A DNA stretch of 51,525 nucleotides from the NCBI GenBank assembly GCA_023269675.1, contig JAHFSX010000008.1:149999-201523 (forward strand), given 5' to 3'. The translations under genes were made by a program, and so were the position numbers. Below the pieces are notes generated by a model. The model had not been told where the DNA came from and made no database searches. It saw only the letters and a list, made by a program, of their open reading frames with translations. Below are positions 1 to 7,753 of this stretch, piece by piece; positions within the stretch are counted from its first letter, which is position 1; each line of letters starts with the position of its first letter. This stretch comes from Verrucomicrobiota bacterium. Its GTDB lineage: Bacteria > Verrucomicrobiota > Kiritimatiellia > RFP12 > UBA1067.

Positions 1-1859
1 CGATACTGCAAATTCCTAGTCGGGGGCTCACCCGCAACCGCGTCGCGCCAGTCGGCCCCGGCGGTCCAGCGGGGGCCGCCCGCTTCGTAGGCGCCGAGAT
101 CCGGCGCCTTGCCTTTGAAGCCGTCGGTGAAGCCCGGGATGACCACGCCCGCATCAACGGCTTTTGAGTCCGCCTCGGGATATCCCTCCCGGTCCACCGC
201 GCCCGGTCCGTTATGATGCAGCTCAGGCCCCAGGTCGCCCTGGACAAAGGCGAGCGGATTCTTGGGGTCAAGCCGCGCGTTGATCAGGTTGTTGATGATC
301 CGGGTTCCCTGCATCGTGGGCACATGGCCGGAATAGGTGAAGGTGCCGAACGGCTCGGCCACCTGCGCCAGGGTGTTGTTGTAGACCTGATGGCTGAGCG
401 CGTCACAGTTCAAGCGTATGCTGTTGCCGCGGCTTCCCCAAATGACGTTGTGGTGCACAATGAAGTGTTTGCAGAAGTTGTCTAGGTAGACGGCGTTGCT
501 GCGGGGGTTGTCGTGGATCCAGTTGTAGGCGATGACGCTGCCCTCGCCGTCGGTGCCCCAGCCGTAAATGGCCGCCGCGTCGTCATTCAGCATGTTGGCG
601 GCGTAAAGGTCGTTGTGTTCGAAGCGGAGCCGCCTGCACCCGCCGAAGCCGACGAGATCGCGCCCCGCCCGGAAGATCGTGCAGCGGCTTACCTGCGCGG
701 CGACGGAGCGCCCGACGTCCAGTCCGCCCCGGCTCGTTCCGAGATAATTCGCGTCGTGCAGCACGCAGTTCTCGAGCCGGTTGCTTTCGCCGCCGAGGTG
801 CAGAACGCCCGTGGCCCCGTAGGCGACCAGACAGCGCCGCCACAGGTTGTTCCTGCCCGTGACCACATTCAGCGCAGGCGGCACATTTTCGCGGTCGCAG
901 TCGCGGTGATGCTCAACGTAGCGCAGGCGGCAGTCCTCCAGCAGGCAGTCGTGGGCATCGCGCATGTTGACGGCTGCGCCGAGCATGTCGACGCCAATGA
1001 TTTCGATAAAACCGAGTTTGTGCAGGTCGCACGCGGTGTCGCGCTGCTTGACCTCGACCCTGTGCTTTTCAGGAGACGCGTCGTCGGCGGCCCACAGGTA
1101 GAGCATGCCGGCGGTCTCGTCCAGGAACCACTCGCCGGGAGAGTCGAGGCCGTCCAGGCTGCCCATGAGGACATAGTAGTTGCCTGCGCGCGGAAGATAC
1201 GGGTCGGTCGCGTGAAAGGTGTCGGCGTTCTTGGGCTTCATCGTGCGGTCAAACCGCAGGGCCTTGCCCAGCTCGTACCCCGCGATGCGGCGGGTGTCGC
1301 TGAACCACCACTGTCCGGGCCACATCAGCACGATCCCGCCGCGCCAGTCGCCCGCCGGAAGATGGGAATCCGAAAGCGTTTCGTATCCCGTGCCGCTTTC
1401 GGTTACAGCCCGGCTGTAACTCATCAGGTCGCCGGGAGGTGAATTGGGCCAGCGCGCTTCCGGCATCATCTGGCCGTCCACGAACAGCTGCTGGAACTTC
1501 AGAGCTGTTTTCAGCGCAAAGATCTGGCCCTTATACGGTTGCCACTCGCCGGCGAGCGGCTCCGCGCCGCTGAGGACGACCTTCGCGCCGGGCGCGGCCA
1601 GAAAACGGATCGGCCTGCCGGACTCGCCGGAGCGCATGGGCCTCAGCGTCTCGCGGTAGACGCCCGCCTGCAGAATGACGGTGTCGCTGGGGCCGGCGGC
1701 TTCGCAGGCGCGGGCCAGCGTCCTCCAGGGCGACTCCTTTGTGCCGGGGCCGGAGTCGTCGCCCTGAGGCGAGAGATAATAGCCGGCGAGTGCCGCACGG
1801 CCGAAAACTAAAACACAGAGCGCCGTGAGCCTCAGCGACCAGAGACGTCGTGTACACAT
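1..1859 (-). CDS. Secreted right-handed beta-helix protein, lyase-like (3' end off window)
   Basis: I translated this reading frame by hand. It is open without a stop from an ATG at 1859 to the left edge (about 619 codons), so the C-terminus is missing. An AAAGGA Shine-Dalgarno lies 9 nt before the ATG. The N-terminus is a signal peptide (RRLWSLRLTALCVLVFGRAALA), then YYLSPQGDDSGPG..SPWRTL and VILQAGVYRETL, the usual opening of secreted parallel beta-helix proteins of the pectate lyase/chondroitinase-B type. Residues about 280-520 carry repeated short turns such as NCVLHDANYLG and YNWIHDNPRSNAVYLDN, typical of beta-helix coils. Known of the fold: polysaccharide lyases or hydrolases acting outside the cytoplasm. 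I cannot name a substrate or a catalytic residue. It is the last visible gene of the minus-strand carbohydrate cluster. Confidence 0.8.
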   Translation of the reverse strand, partial: MCTRRLWSLRLTALCVLVFGRAALAGYYLSPQGDDSGPGTKESPWRTLARACEAAGPSDTVILQAGVYRETLRPMRSGESGRPIRFLAAPGAKVVLSGAEPLAGEWQPYKGQIFALKTALKFQQLFVDGQMMPEARWPNSPPGDLMSYSRAVTESGTGYETLSDSHLPAGDWRGGIVLMWPGQWWFSDTRRIAGYELGKALRFDRTMKPKNADTFHATDPYLPRAGNYYVLMGSLDGLDSPGEWFLDETAGMLYLWAADDASPEKHRVEVKQRDTACDLHKLGFIEIIGVDMLGAAVNMRDAHDCLLEDCRLRYVEHHRDCDRENVPPALNVVTGRNNLWRRCLVAYGATGVLHLGGESNRLENCVLHDANYLGTSRGGLDVGRSVAAQVSRCTIFRAGRDLVGFGGCRRLRFEHNDLYAANMLNDDAAAIYGWGTDGEGSVIAYNWIHDNPRSNAVYLDNFCKHFIVHHNVIWGSRGNSIRLNCDALSHQVYNNTLAQVAEPFGTFTYSGHVPTMQGTRIINNLINARLDPKNPLAFVQGDLGPELHHNGPGAVDREGYPEADSKAVDAGVVIPGFTDGFKGKAPDLGAYEAGGPRWTAGADWRDAVAGEPPTRNLQY

Positions 1860-1916
1860 GACCGGAAATCCTTTGCGTTTCACTAAGAGTAAGTCGCCGG
1901 ACGGCACGGAGGTCGT

Positions 1917-1978
1917 CCCTCCACGCGCACAGAGGCGTGCCTGTCTCGCATTCTGGAGGGTCGGGCTCCGTCCCGACC
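1917..1978. repeat. Two-hairpin palindromic intergenic element
   Basis: An outer pair CCCTCCA (1917-1923) and TGGAGGG (1954-1960) encloses a hairpin CACGC/GCGTG (1922-1926, 1935-1939). A second hairpin GGTCGGG/CCCGACC (1959-1965, 1972-1978) abuts it. The architecture resembles the elements at 21,714 and 28,909, although the sequences differ. It lies upstream of the beta-helix gene and would be in its leader if transcribed from further upstream. Confidence 0.6.
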
Positions 1979-1992
1979 GTTCATGATTGACT

Positions 1993-2058
1993 TTATTCAG
2001 CGTATCCGAAGACACAAACACGGCCTCTCGCGCATCGCGCGAATACGTTCACTTTCAT
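1993..2058 (-). CDS. Possible 21-residue leader peptide
   Basis: A very short reading frame (MKVNVFARCARGRVCVFGYAE, then TAA) starts at an ATG at 2058. An unusually perfect Shine-Dalgarno, AAGGAGGTG, lies 7 nt upstream, the best ribosome site in this part of the window. The frame lies between the hydrolase gene (stop 2275) and the beta-helix gene (start 1859), on the same strand as both. It could be a translated leader peptide controlling the beta-helix gene, or the remaining 5' end of a deleted gene. No family is recognisable. Confidence 0.4.
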   Translation of the reverse strand: MKVNVFARCARGRVCVFGYAE

Positions 2059-2091
2059 GAAATTGCACCTCCTTGCCTTTAACTTCAAATG

Positions 2092-2170
2092 GATTACGAT
2101 TAAGAGCACGATTAAGATTATAAGGGATCGGTGCCTTTCGTAATCTTAATCCTAATCCAAATCTTAATCT
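2092..2170. repeat. Inverted AT-rich short-repeat array
   Basis: Units of GATTAAG type run in one orientation (2092-2120) and in the reverse orientation (2141-2170). They include a perfect 11-bp inverted repeat GATTAAGATTA/TAATCTTAATC (2110-2120, 2141-2151) around a 20-nt loop with an inner AAGG/CCTT pairing. The AT content contrasts with the GC-rich flanks. The plan matches the heptamer arrays at 22,869 and 34,657. The rest of 1860-2274 holds the two-hairpin element and the 21-codon frame; I see no further gene there. Confidence 0.6.
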
Positions 2171-2274
2171 TTCAGTAGAGTTAACCCTTCGCTTGTTGCC
2201 GCTCCGCGGGCGGCGGGCTGACTCCTAACGCCTCCTTCGGGTGTGGATTCAACAAAGTTGAATCACACACGTCG

Positions 2275-4998
2275 TCAGAACACCTTGCCCTTGAACTGTC
2301 CGAGCCACACGGCCAACGGCTCTCTCCATCCGTCTTTTTTGCCGACAAACACGGCGCGGCGCTTCGCATCAGGAACACTTTTCAAGGCGTCCGAGACCTC
2401 GGAGCCAAGCGCGACCGCGAAATCCGCGTCCGCAGCCGCCGCGGCTACAGCTGTCGCCCCGCTGGCCCCCATCCCCAGCACGCCCACGGCTTCCGTCCGC
2501 ACTTGCCACTCCGCCGAGTGGCTGCGAATATAGCGGAGCGCGCGCCGCACCTGCTCCGACAGCGCTTCCGGCGTCCCCTGCCGCTCCGGCTTCAGTACAA
2601 AGGCATGCACCTCCTGCGCGTTCAGCCACGTGATCAGGTCGCCGGCGTCCTCGGCCTTCGCGGCGCAGACCAGCACCGCCGGCGCGGGCTGCTGCGTGCC
2701 GGGCAGCAGATGCGGCACCACGTTGGATTCGCTCTTCTTGGAGACCTTCTCAGGACGGGCCGCCTTCTTGCCCGTCTTGCTCTTTTTCTCCCGCGCCGGA
2801 ACAAACGCGAGCAGGCTCCGGTCCATGACCGCCGCGGGCCCGTCGTACACGGGGATGTCCCTAAACATGACGGTCGCGCCCTCTGCCGTCACCTGCTCGG
2901 GCGAGATCTCGTAGATGTTGCCCGTGACCAGATCCACCCACACCGGGTCCTTGAAATGCCCGCCCTTCACCGTAACCTGGGCCGTCAGCAGGTCCGAGCC
3001 GTTGGAGGGGATCGCCGTGCCGTCCCACAGCGCGACCACGTCCAGCCCGCTTTTCTTGTCGCGGAAGGCATACCAGGTGAGTTCTTTCTCACACGTCGCC
3101 GCCAGCGCGTACTCCGGCACACGCTCAAGCGCGTCATTAAACACCGTCACCACGTTCTGCACCATGTAGTAGGCGCTCTTGACCTTGATGATGGTGTTGT
3201 CGGGGTTGGTCTTGAGCAGCCCGTAGCGCGAGATGAAATCCTTGCTGTAGCCCAGATCCGCGATGGTGAAGACCGACGACTCGATGCCGTGCCCGATGTC
3301 GCTGATCATGCGGCGGGCGTTCCATTTGGCGTGCGAATACTCAGTCCAGTCGATACCGGAAAGCGCGTACTGCACCTCCTCGGAGGCGCACCCCGCCTCG
3401 CCCTGCCAAGGCTTGATTTTCGGCGCCATACGCTGCAGCAGGTCGCACAATGCCGTCATGTTGCTGGAGAGCGCATCCGGGTTCGCACCGTACCCGTGGT
3501 ACACGGCCCAATCGAACAGGCCGGCCTTGCCCTGAGCGTTCACCAGCGTCAGCAGCCCCTCGATCATCTTCAGGTTCAGTCCGGACAGGACGAAGGCGGC
3601 GATCTTGGCCTCGGGATCAGCCCGCTTGATGACCTCCGCCGTGCGGATGTTGAAGGCCGCGGTTTTCTCGACCGTGTTCTCCTTGCGCAGGTTCGGCTCG
3701 TTGTACATCATCCACTCTTTCACGCCCTTGGGGGCATAGTGCCGCACCATGGCCTCGACCCACCGGTCCCAAGCGGCCAGCGTCTCCTCGCCCTCCGGAA
3801 GCAGGCCGCCGGGGCCGCCCGCCGCGCTCTTCTCGTAAAGCCGGTTGCCGTAGGAGGTTTCGAGACACACCGTCAGCCCGCGCGCGTGCGCGTCGTCCAC
3901 AATGTGATCCAGCCAGCCGAAGTCGTAGACGCCCTTCGCTTTTTCCGTGCGTCCCCAGCCGCCCTGCAGGCGGATGCGCCGGATGCCCAAAGGCTCGAGA
4001 TAGCCTTTATAGGCGTCCCAGTCCGCCAGGTCGCGGTCGAGCGTCTCGCAGCCCAGCGACCACATGGAGGTCTCGATCTCCTTGACGCTTTTCGGGATCA
4101 GGGTGCCGATGCGCTTGAGGTCAGGCTTGAGGGCCGACTGCACGCGCGTCGGCGTCTGGTCCAGCAAGGGCGGCAGGATGGCGGCCTTCGGCTTCATATC
4201 GGAGAAGAAGCGCGCGGGCCGCAGGAACTGCTCGGGATGCAGCGCCTCGCCGGTCAGCCTCACCTCGTCGAGCCAGCCGTCCAGCCCGCGGCCGAACACC
4301 AGGTCGCCGGCGTCATAGACCAGCGGGCCTTTCGTCACCCCGCCTCCGCGCTTCACATGGTCCACGTAGAGTGCGGCGGCCTGCGTGGACGCGTCATAGG
4401 TCAGCGCCACATGGTGCCACTGGCCATCGTTCAGCGCACCGGTCGTGCCGATGCACTGGTTGAAGCCCTCGCCGCCATTCTGAGTACCCGCCTGCGTATC
4501 GAAACGCACGCCCAGCGTGCCCGCCGGCGTGACGGAGAACGACCAACTAGCGCCGGTCTGGCCGTTGCGGCGCTTGCTCGCGATCAGCGCGTGCCGCGGG
4601 GTCAGCCGCGCCACCTTGACGAACGCCTCCAGCGTGAAGCTCTCCGGCCGCGTCAAGGGCTCCTTGCCAGGCACAACGACCTCGCCGCCGACCGGCGATC
4701 CGGGCCCGCTCACCTCCCCGCAGGTGAAGCGCAGCGACGCGGTGTTCGTGGGGAGGACCGGCATGCCCGCGGCGCCATCCCACAGCATTTTAGAGGGTAC
4801 ATCCCCGTCAAAAGCCGGTGCCGCCCCCTTCTCGAACACTCCCGCTTTTCCAGCCAGGGCCGGCGCATTGACGGACGACGCCACGGCGGCCGCCGGTTCG
4901 CCGGGCTTGCCTTCCTCAGACCGCCAGAACCCGATCGGCTGTGAGCAAGCCAGCCCCGCAAACAGCAAAACGCCTCCCGTCATCATCATTCTCTGCAT
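2275..4998 (-). CDS. LamG plus TIM-barrel glycoside hydrolase with degenerate esterase-like tail
   Basis: The product has 907 residues and an N-terminal signal peptide (MQRMMMTGGVLLFAGLACSQ; the lipobox is imperfect). Residues about 90-260 form a concanavalin-like/LamG domain (FTLEAFVKV, DGQWHHVALTYD, LDGWLDEVRL). Residues about 310-650 look like a clan-A (beta/alpha)8 barrel: WMMYNEPN supplies a likely acid/base Glu near residue 435, and WQGEAG a likely nucleophile Glu near 533. A beta-rich segment follows, then a Lys-rich linker. The last 130 residues resemble a carbohydrate esterase (RALRYIRSHSAEW..VGVLG), but the expected GFSAGG-like nucleophile elbow reads GMGASG. That domain may therefore be catalytically dead. 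Presumed role: extracellular or periplasmic polysaccharide hydrolysis. I cannot assign a GH family number. Confidence 0.78.
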   Translation of the reverse strand: MQRMMMTGGVLLFAGLACSQPIGFWRSEEGKPGEPAAAVASSVNAPALAGKAGVFEKGAAPAFDGDVPSKMLWDGAAGMPVLPTNTASLRFTCGEVSGPGSPVGGEVVVPGKEPLTRPESFTLEAFVKVARLTPRHALIASKRRNGQTGASWSFSVTPAGTLGVRFDTQAGTQNGGEGFNQCIGTTGALNDGQWHHVALTYDASTQAAALYVDHVKRGGGVTKGPLVYDAGDLVFGRGLDGWLDEVRLTGEALHPEQFLRPARFFSDMKPKAAILPPLLDQTPTRVQSALKPDLKRIGTLIPKSVKEIETSMWSLGCETLDRDLADWDAYKGYLEPLGIRRIRLQGGWGRTEKAKGVYDFGWLDHIVDDAHARGLTVCLETSYGNRLYEKSAAGGPGGLLPEGEETLAAWDRWVEAMVRHYAPKGVKEWMMYNEPNLRKENTVEKTAAFNIRTAEVIKRADPEAKIAAFVLSGLNLKMIEGLLTLVNAQGKAGLFDWAVYHGYGANPDALSSNMTALCDLLQRMAPKIKPWQGEAGCASEEVQYALSGIDWTEYSHAKWNARRMISDIGHGIESSVFTIADLGYSKDFISRYGLLKTNPDNTIIKVKSAYYMVQNVVTVFNDALERVPEYALAATCEKELTWYAFRDKKSGLDVVALWDGTAIPSNGSDLLTAQVTVKGGHFKDPVWVDLVTGNIYEISPEQVTAEGATVMFRDIPVYDGPAAVMDRSLLAFVPAREKKSKTGKKAARPEKVSKKSESNVVPHLLPGTQQPAPAVLVCAAKAEDAGDLITWLNAQEVHAFVLKPERQGTPEALSEQVRRALRYIRSHSAEWQVRTEAVGVLGMGASGATAVAAAAADADFAVALGSEVSDALKSVPDAKRRAVFVGKKDGWREPLAVWLGQFKGKVF

Positions 4999-5065
4999 GG
5001 TCTTTTCATCCCTGATTGAGTTTAAGCTTCAAAAAAATCGCCCGCATGGACACGGATACGCCGTG

Positions 5066-6544
5066 TCAGGATGGCCGTTTCTGAGAAAAAGGCATCTTGA
5101 GCTCATGCGGCAGGACACCCTGTTTGAGCGACTCGGCCGAGGCCAGCCCTGCGGCCTCGCCCATGGGCAGCGCGTTGCCGGTCACGCGGTAGCTCGCGTG
5201 GGCGATGAAGTCGCCGCTGATGCACCGGCCGGCCAACATCAGGCCGTCCACGTCCGCGGCGATCAACGCGCGCAGCGGGATATCGTATGCCTTCACGCCG
5301 GCCTGGCGCCGGCGGCGGGACTCGGCCATGAGCGTGTCCTCCTCCGCATTGGCGCCGGGGAGCCAGAGGTTATGGATGTCGATGCCGGCTTTCACGCGGC
5401 ACACGGCATCGTCATGCCTTTTTCCGCCGGTCAGGTCTTCGGCCGTGACGCAATAGCGTCCGCGGACGCGCCGCCCCTCGCGCACGCCGATCTGCTCCGC
5501 GGTGGCCACGACGGCGAGCTCTTTCCACGGGCCGCCGAGTTTCCTCAAGCCGCCGACGATCTCATGCACCTCGCGGCGCGCGCGGATCGTGGCCTCGCTG
5601 ATCTTGCCCGCATCGTAGGCCGGCACGCCGTACTCGTGGTTGGTCATGATCGAGAAGACGCCGCTGTGCAGGTGCCGGAGCGTCGGCTGGCTAAACGACG
5701 GGTTGATGCCGGCGGACTGCATCAGCTTCAGCAGATTCCCTTTGGCCTTTTCTCCGGCAAGCTCGCGCACGAAATCGGGGATCGCCGCCGGATCCACGCC
5801 GGCCAGCAGGGCCATCAGCGTCATCGGCTGACACTCGCTCTTGTCGTTGACGCCCACGTCAAAGGCGCAGCCGGCCTGCGCCGCGAGGTCGCCGTCGCCC
5901 GAGCAGTCGATGAAACGGTCCGCGGCCCACGCCTGACGGCCAGACTTCGACTCCGTCACCACGGCCGTCAGCCGTTTCCGCGCGTCGGTGACGGCGCCGA
6001 CCAGCTGCGTGTGCAGCAGGATCTTCACGCCGGCGTCCACGCACATCTCCTCGAGCACGAGCTTCATCAGTTCGGGATCGTAGATCGCACCGTGGCTTTG
6101 CTTCGCCACGGCGCTGCCGCGCTCGGCCATCGCCTGAAGGATTTCCTGCATGACGCCGGTCTTGCCGCCGTCAATGATCTTGGTCAGCAGCCCTGCGGTC
6201 CATGTGCCGCCGAGACAGCCCGCCCTGTCGAGCAGCTGGACCGTGGCTCCGGCCCGCGCCGCGCCGAGCGCGGCTCCGATCCCCGCCGGTCCCGCGCCGC
6301 ACACCAGCACCTGGCTGCGACCCGCCACGGGCACGGCCCGCGGCCGCTCCAGGAAGCGTCCATCCTCCGTCAGCTCACCGCCGGTGCGGAGCACTTCGCC
6401 GCGCGCGAAGTTGGGACAGCCTGACCCGGACGCGTCGGTCGCGGCGTTCGCCGACGGCCCGAGCACGGCACCCGCGACGATACCCACACCCGTCCGTAAG
6501 ACCCCGCGACGGGTCATCCCCATGGCTGCCTGCGGCCGCATCAT
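5066..6544 (-). CDS. Tat-exported FAD-dependent oxidoreductase
   Basis: The product is a 492-residue flavoprotein of the FAD_oxidored type. The ATG at 6544 is chosen because AAGGAGGG lies 6 nt upstream; a longer in-frame ATG at 6568 has no such site. A twin-arginine signal (MTRRGVLRTGVGIVAGAVLG) comes first. The Rossmann dinucleotide motif is VLVCGAGPAGIGAALGAARAG, and FIDCSGDGDLAAQAG and DGLMLAGRCISGDFIAH are the other typical FAD contacts. The start codon overlaps the stop of the 79-residue gene before it (ATGATG over TGA), so translation is probably coupled. This family often sits in polysaccharide loci of PVC and Bacteroidota bacteria. The substrate is unknown. Confidence 0.85.
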   Translation of the reverse strand: MMRPQAAMGMTRRGVLRTGVGIVAGAVLGPSANAATDASGSGCPNFARGEVLRTGGELTEDGRFLERPRAVPVAGRSQVLVCGAGPAGIGAALGAARAGATVQLLDRAGCLGGTWTAGLLTKIIDGGKTGVMQEILQAMAERGSAVAKQSHGAIYDPELMKLVLEEMCVDAGVKILLHTQLVGAVTDARKRLTAVVTESKSGRQAWAADRFIDCSGDGDLAAQAGCAFDVGVNDKSECQPMTLMALLAGVDPAAIPDFVRELAGEKAKGNLLKLMQSAGINPSFSQPTLRHLHSGVFSIMTNHEYGVPAYDAGKISEATIRARREVHEIVGGLRKLGGPWKELAVVATAEQIGVREGRRVRGRYCVTAEDLTGGKRHDDAVCRVKAGIDIHNLWLPGANAEEDTLMAESRRRRQAGVKAYDIPLRALIAADVDGLMLAGRCISGDFIAHASYRVTGNALPMGEAAGLASAESLKQGVLPHELKMPFSQKRPS

Positions 6545-6780
6545 TTCGAGCCCTCCTTGAACCCGCACGCCAACAGGCGTCCGATGACCTGACGGACCCC
6601 CGCTACCCGTGTCGGCTTCGCCTGCTCGGGGGCCACCTGCCGGTCATGCGCCGCGAAGCCGAGGCCTGCCGGATGCCCGCTGGCGACCTGCGAGCCGAAG
6701 GCCGCATCCCCCATCCCCGAATAACCGGCGGCGAGAAGCACCACTAAAAACACGTGTTTGAAAACCGACGTCGCCCTCAT
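6541..6780 (-). CDS. Small secreted protein of unknown function coupled to the FAD oxidoreductase
   Basis: A 79-residue frame starts at ATG 6780 with AGAGAGGA 6 nt upstream. It begins with a clear signal peptide (VFKHVFLVVLLAAGYSGMG) and ends in a Lys/Arg-containing tail. Its TGA stop overlaps the ATG of the FAD oxidoreductase, and the Shine-Dalgarno of that gene is inside this one. The coupling and the good ribosome site argue that it is a real gene. I do not recognise a family; it could be an accessory subunit or a worn remnant of a larger secreted protein. Confidence 0.55.
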   Translation of the reverse strand: MRATSVFKHVFLVVLLAAGYSGMGDAAFGSQVASGHPAGLGFAAHDRQVAPEQAKPTRVAGVRQVIGRLLACGFKEGSK

Positions 6781-6843
6781 GCGTATTCCTCTCTGCATAC
6801 GGGGTCCCCTTCCGCAGCGCGCCGCCGACACACCGCGCCGGCC

Positions 6844-7728
6844 CTATTCCTCGTCGTACACGCGCACGTAGTCCACGACCAGCGCGTCCGGCAGCACTGC
6901 CGTCTTCAGCCGCTCCGACGGCTGGTCGCGGTTTCCCTTGCGGTAACCCTCGCACTCGGTGGAGACCAGCAGGAACTGCGGCGTATGCGACACCGGCCCG
7001 TCCACGCGCCACGTCTCCCGGCCGTCCACGTAAAAGACGTAGTTCGTCCGCGTCCAGTGCATGCCGAAGGTATGGAACCGGTCGGGCGTCTCCCCGAAGG
7101 CGACCTCGCCCGAGCCCTTGTGCTTGTGGTTCTTGCCGTAGCCGTCCCAATGGATGTTGTGGCCGATCCGGTTGGTGCGCGTGAAGTTCTCCATGATGTC
7201 CAGCTCCACCCCCGACACCGCCGGGTCAAGGCTCGACCCGATGGTCGGCGACTGCATCCAGAAGGCCGACCACCACCCCGGCTGACGCTGCAGCTGGCAC
7301 CGGATCTCGTAGTACCCGTAGGTGTGCACGAACAGCGGCGGCTCGATCTCCGCGATCGGCCAGGTCAGCCCGTTGCTGTACGGATTCCCCGGCCGGTCCA
7401 GATAGTTGCGGCCCGTCTGCAGATGCGGTGAATAGTACTGGCCGTCCCTCTCGATCAGGTTCAGGTAGAGCCGCCCGTCCTTCACCACCGCCCCCTCGTT
7501 GGTGAAGGTCTGGTGCCGCGTCTGCATGATGTGCAACCGGAAATCCCACTTCGTGCGGTCGAGCGTCGCCCCGTCGAACTCGTCGCTCCACGCCAGCTTC
7601 CACTGCTTGCCGGCGGGCAACTGGCTTTTGACCGGCTCACCCGCCTGCAGTATGCCGCACGCGACCCCCATGAGCACACCGGCGGCGCAACCGGCAATCC
7701 CGTTCGTCGTTCTCACTCTACCCCCCAT
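6844..7728 (-). CDS. GH16 family secreted endo-glycanase
   Basis: The product has 294 residues from ATG 7728. A longer in-frame extension to 8283 only overlaps the preceding gene and looks non-coding. The signal peptide runs to about residue 30. The GH16 signature is complete: WSDEFDGATLDRTKWDF at the N-terminus, GYYEIRCQLQ.PGWWSAFWM in the cleft, and the catalytic ELDIMEN motif with nucleophile and acid/base Glu near residues 174 and 179. VDYVRVYDEE closes the beta-jelly roll. Known family members cleave laminarin, agarose, porphyran or carrageenan. The tryptophan-rich cleft fits a marine or algal glycan, but the exact specificity cannot be read here. It follows the SUMF1-like gene by 25 nt and is probably in its operon. 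Confidence 0.88.
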   Translation of the reverse strand: MGGRVRTTNGIAGCAAGVLMGVACGILQAGEPVKSQLPAGKQWKLAWSDEFDGATLDRTKWDFRLHIMQTRHQTFTNEGAVVKDGRLYLNLIERDGQYYSPHLQTGRNYLDRPGNPYSNGLTWPIAEIEPPLFVHTYGYYEIRCQLQRQPGWWSAFWMQSPTIGSSLDPAVSGVELDIMENFTRTNRIGHNIHWDGYGKNHKHKGSGEVAFGETPDRFHTFGMHWTRTNYVFYVDGRETWRVDGPVSHTPQFLLVSTECEGYRKGNRDQPSERLKTAVLPDALVVDYVRVYDEE

Positions 7729-7753
7729 CCCTTTTACTCTGCACGGGCGTCCC

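Noticed and set aside
2503..4944. 813-codon frame on the plus strand opposite the LamG/TIM-barrel hydrolase
   Set aside because: It is His/Arg/Val-rich, has no domain motif and lies wholly antisense to a gene with clear motifs; GC-rich codon use leaves such frames open.
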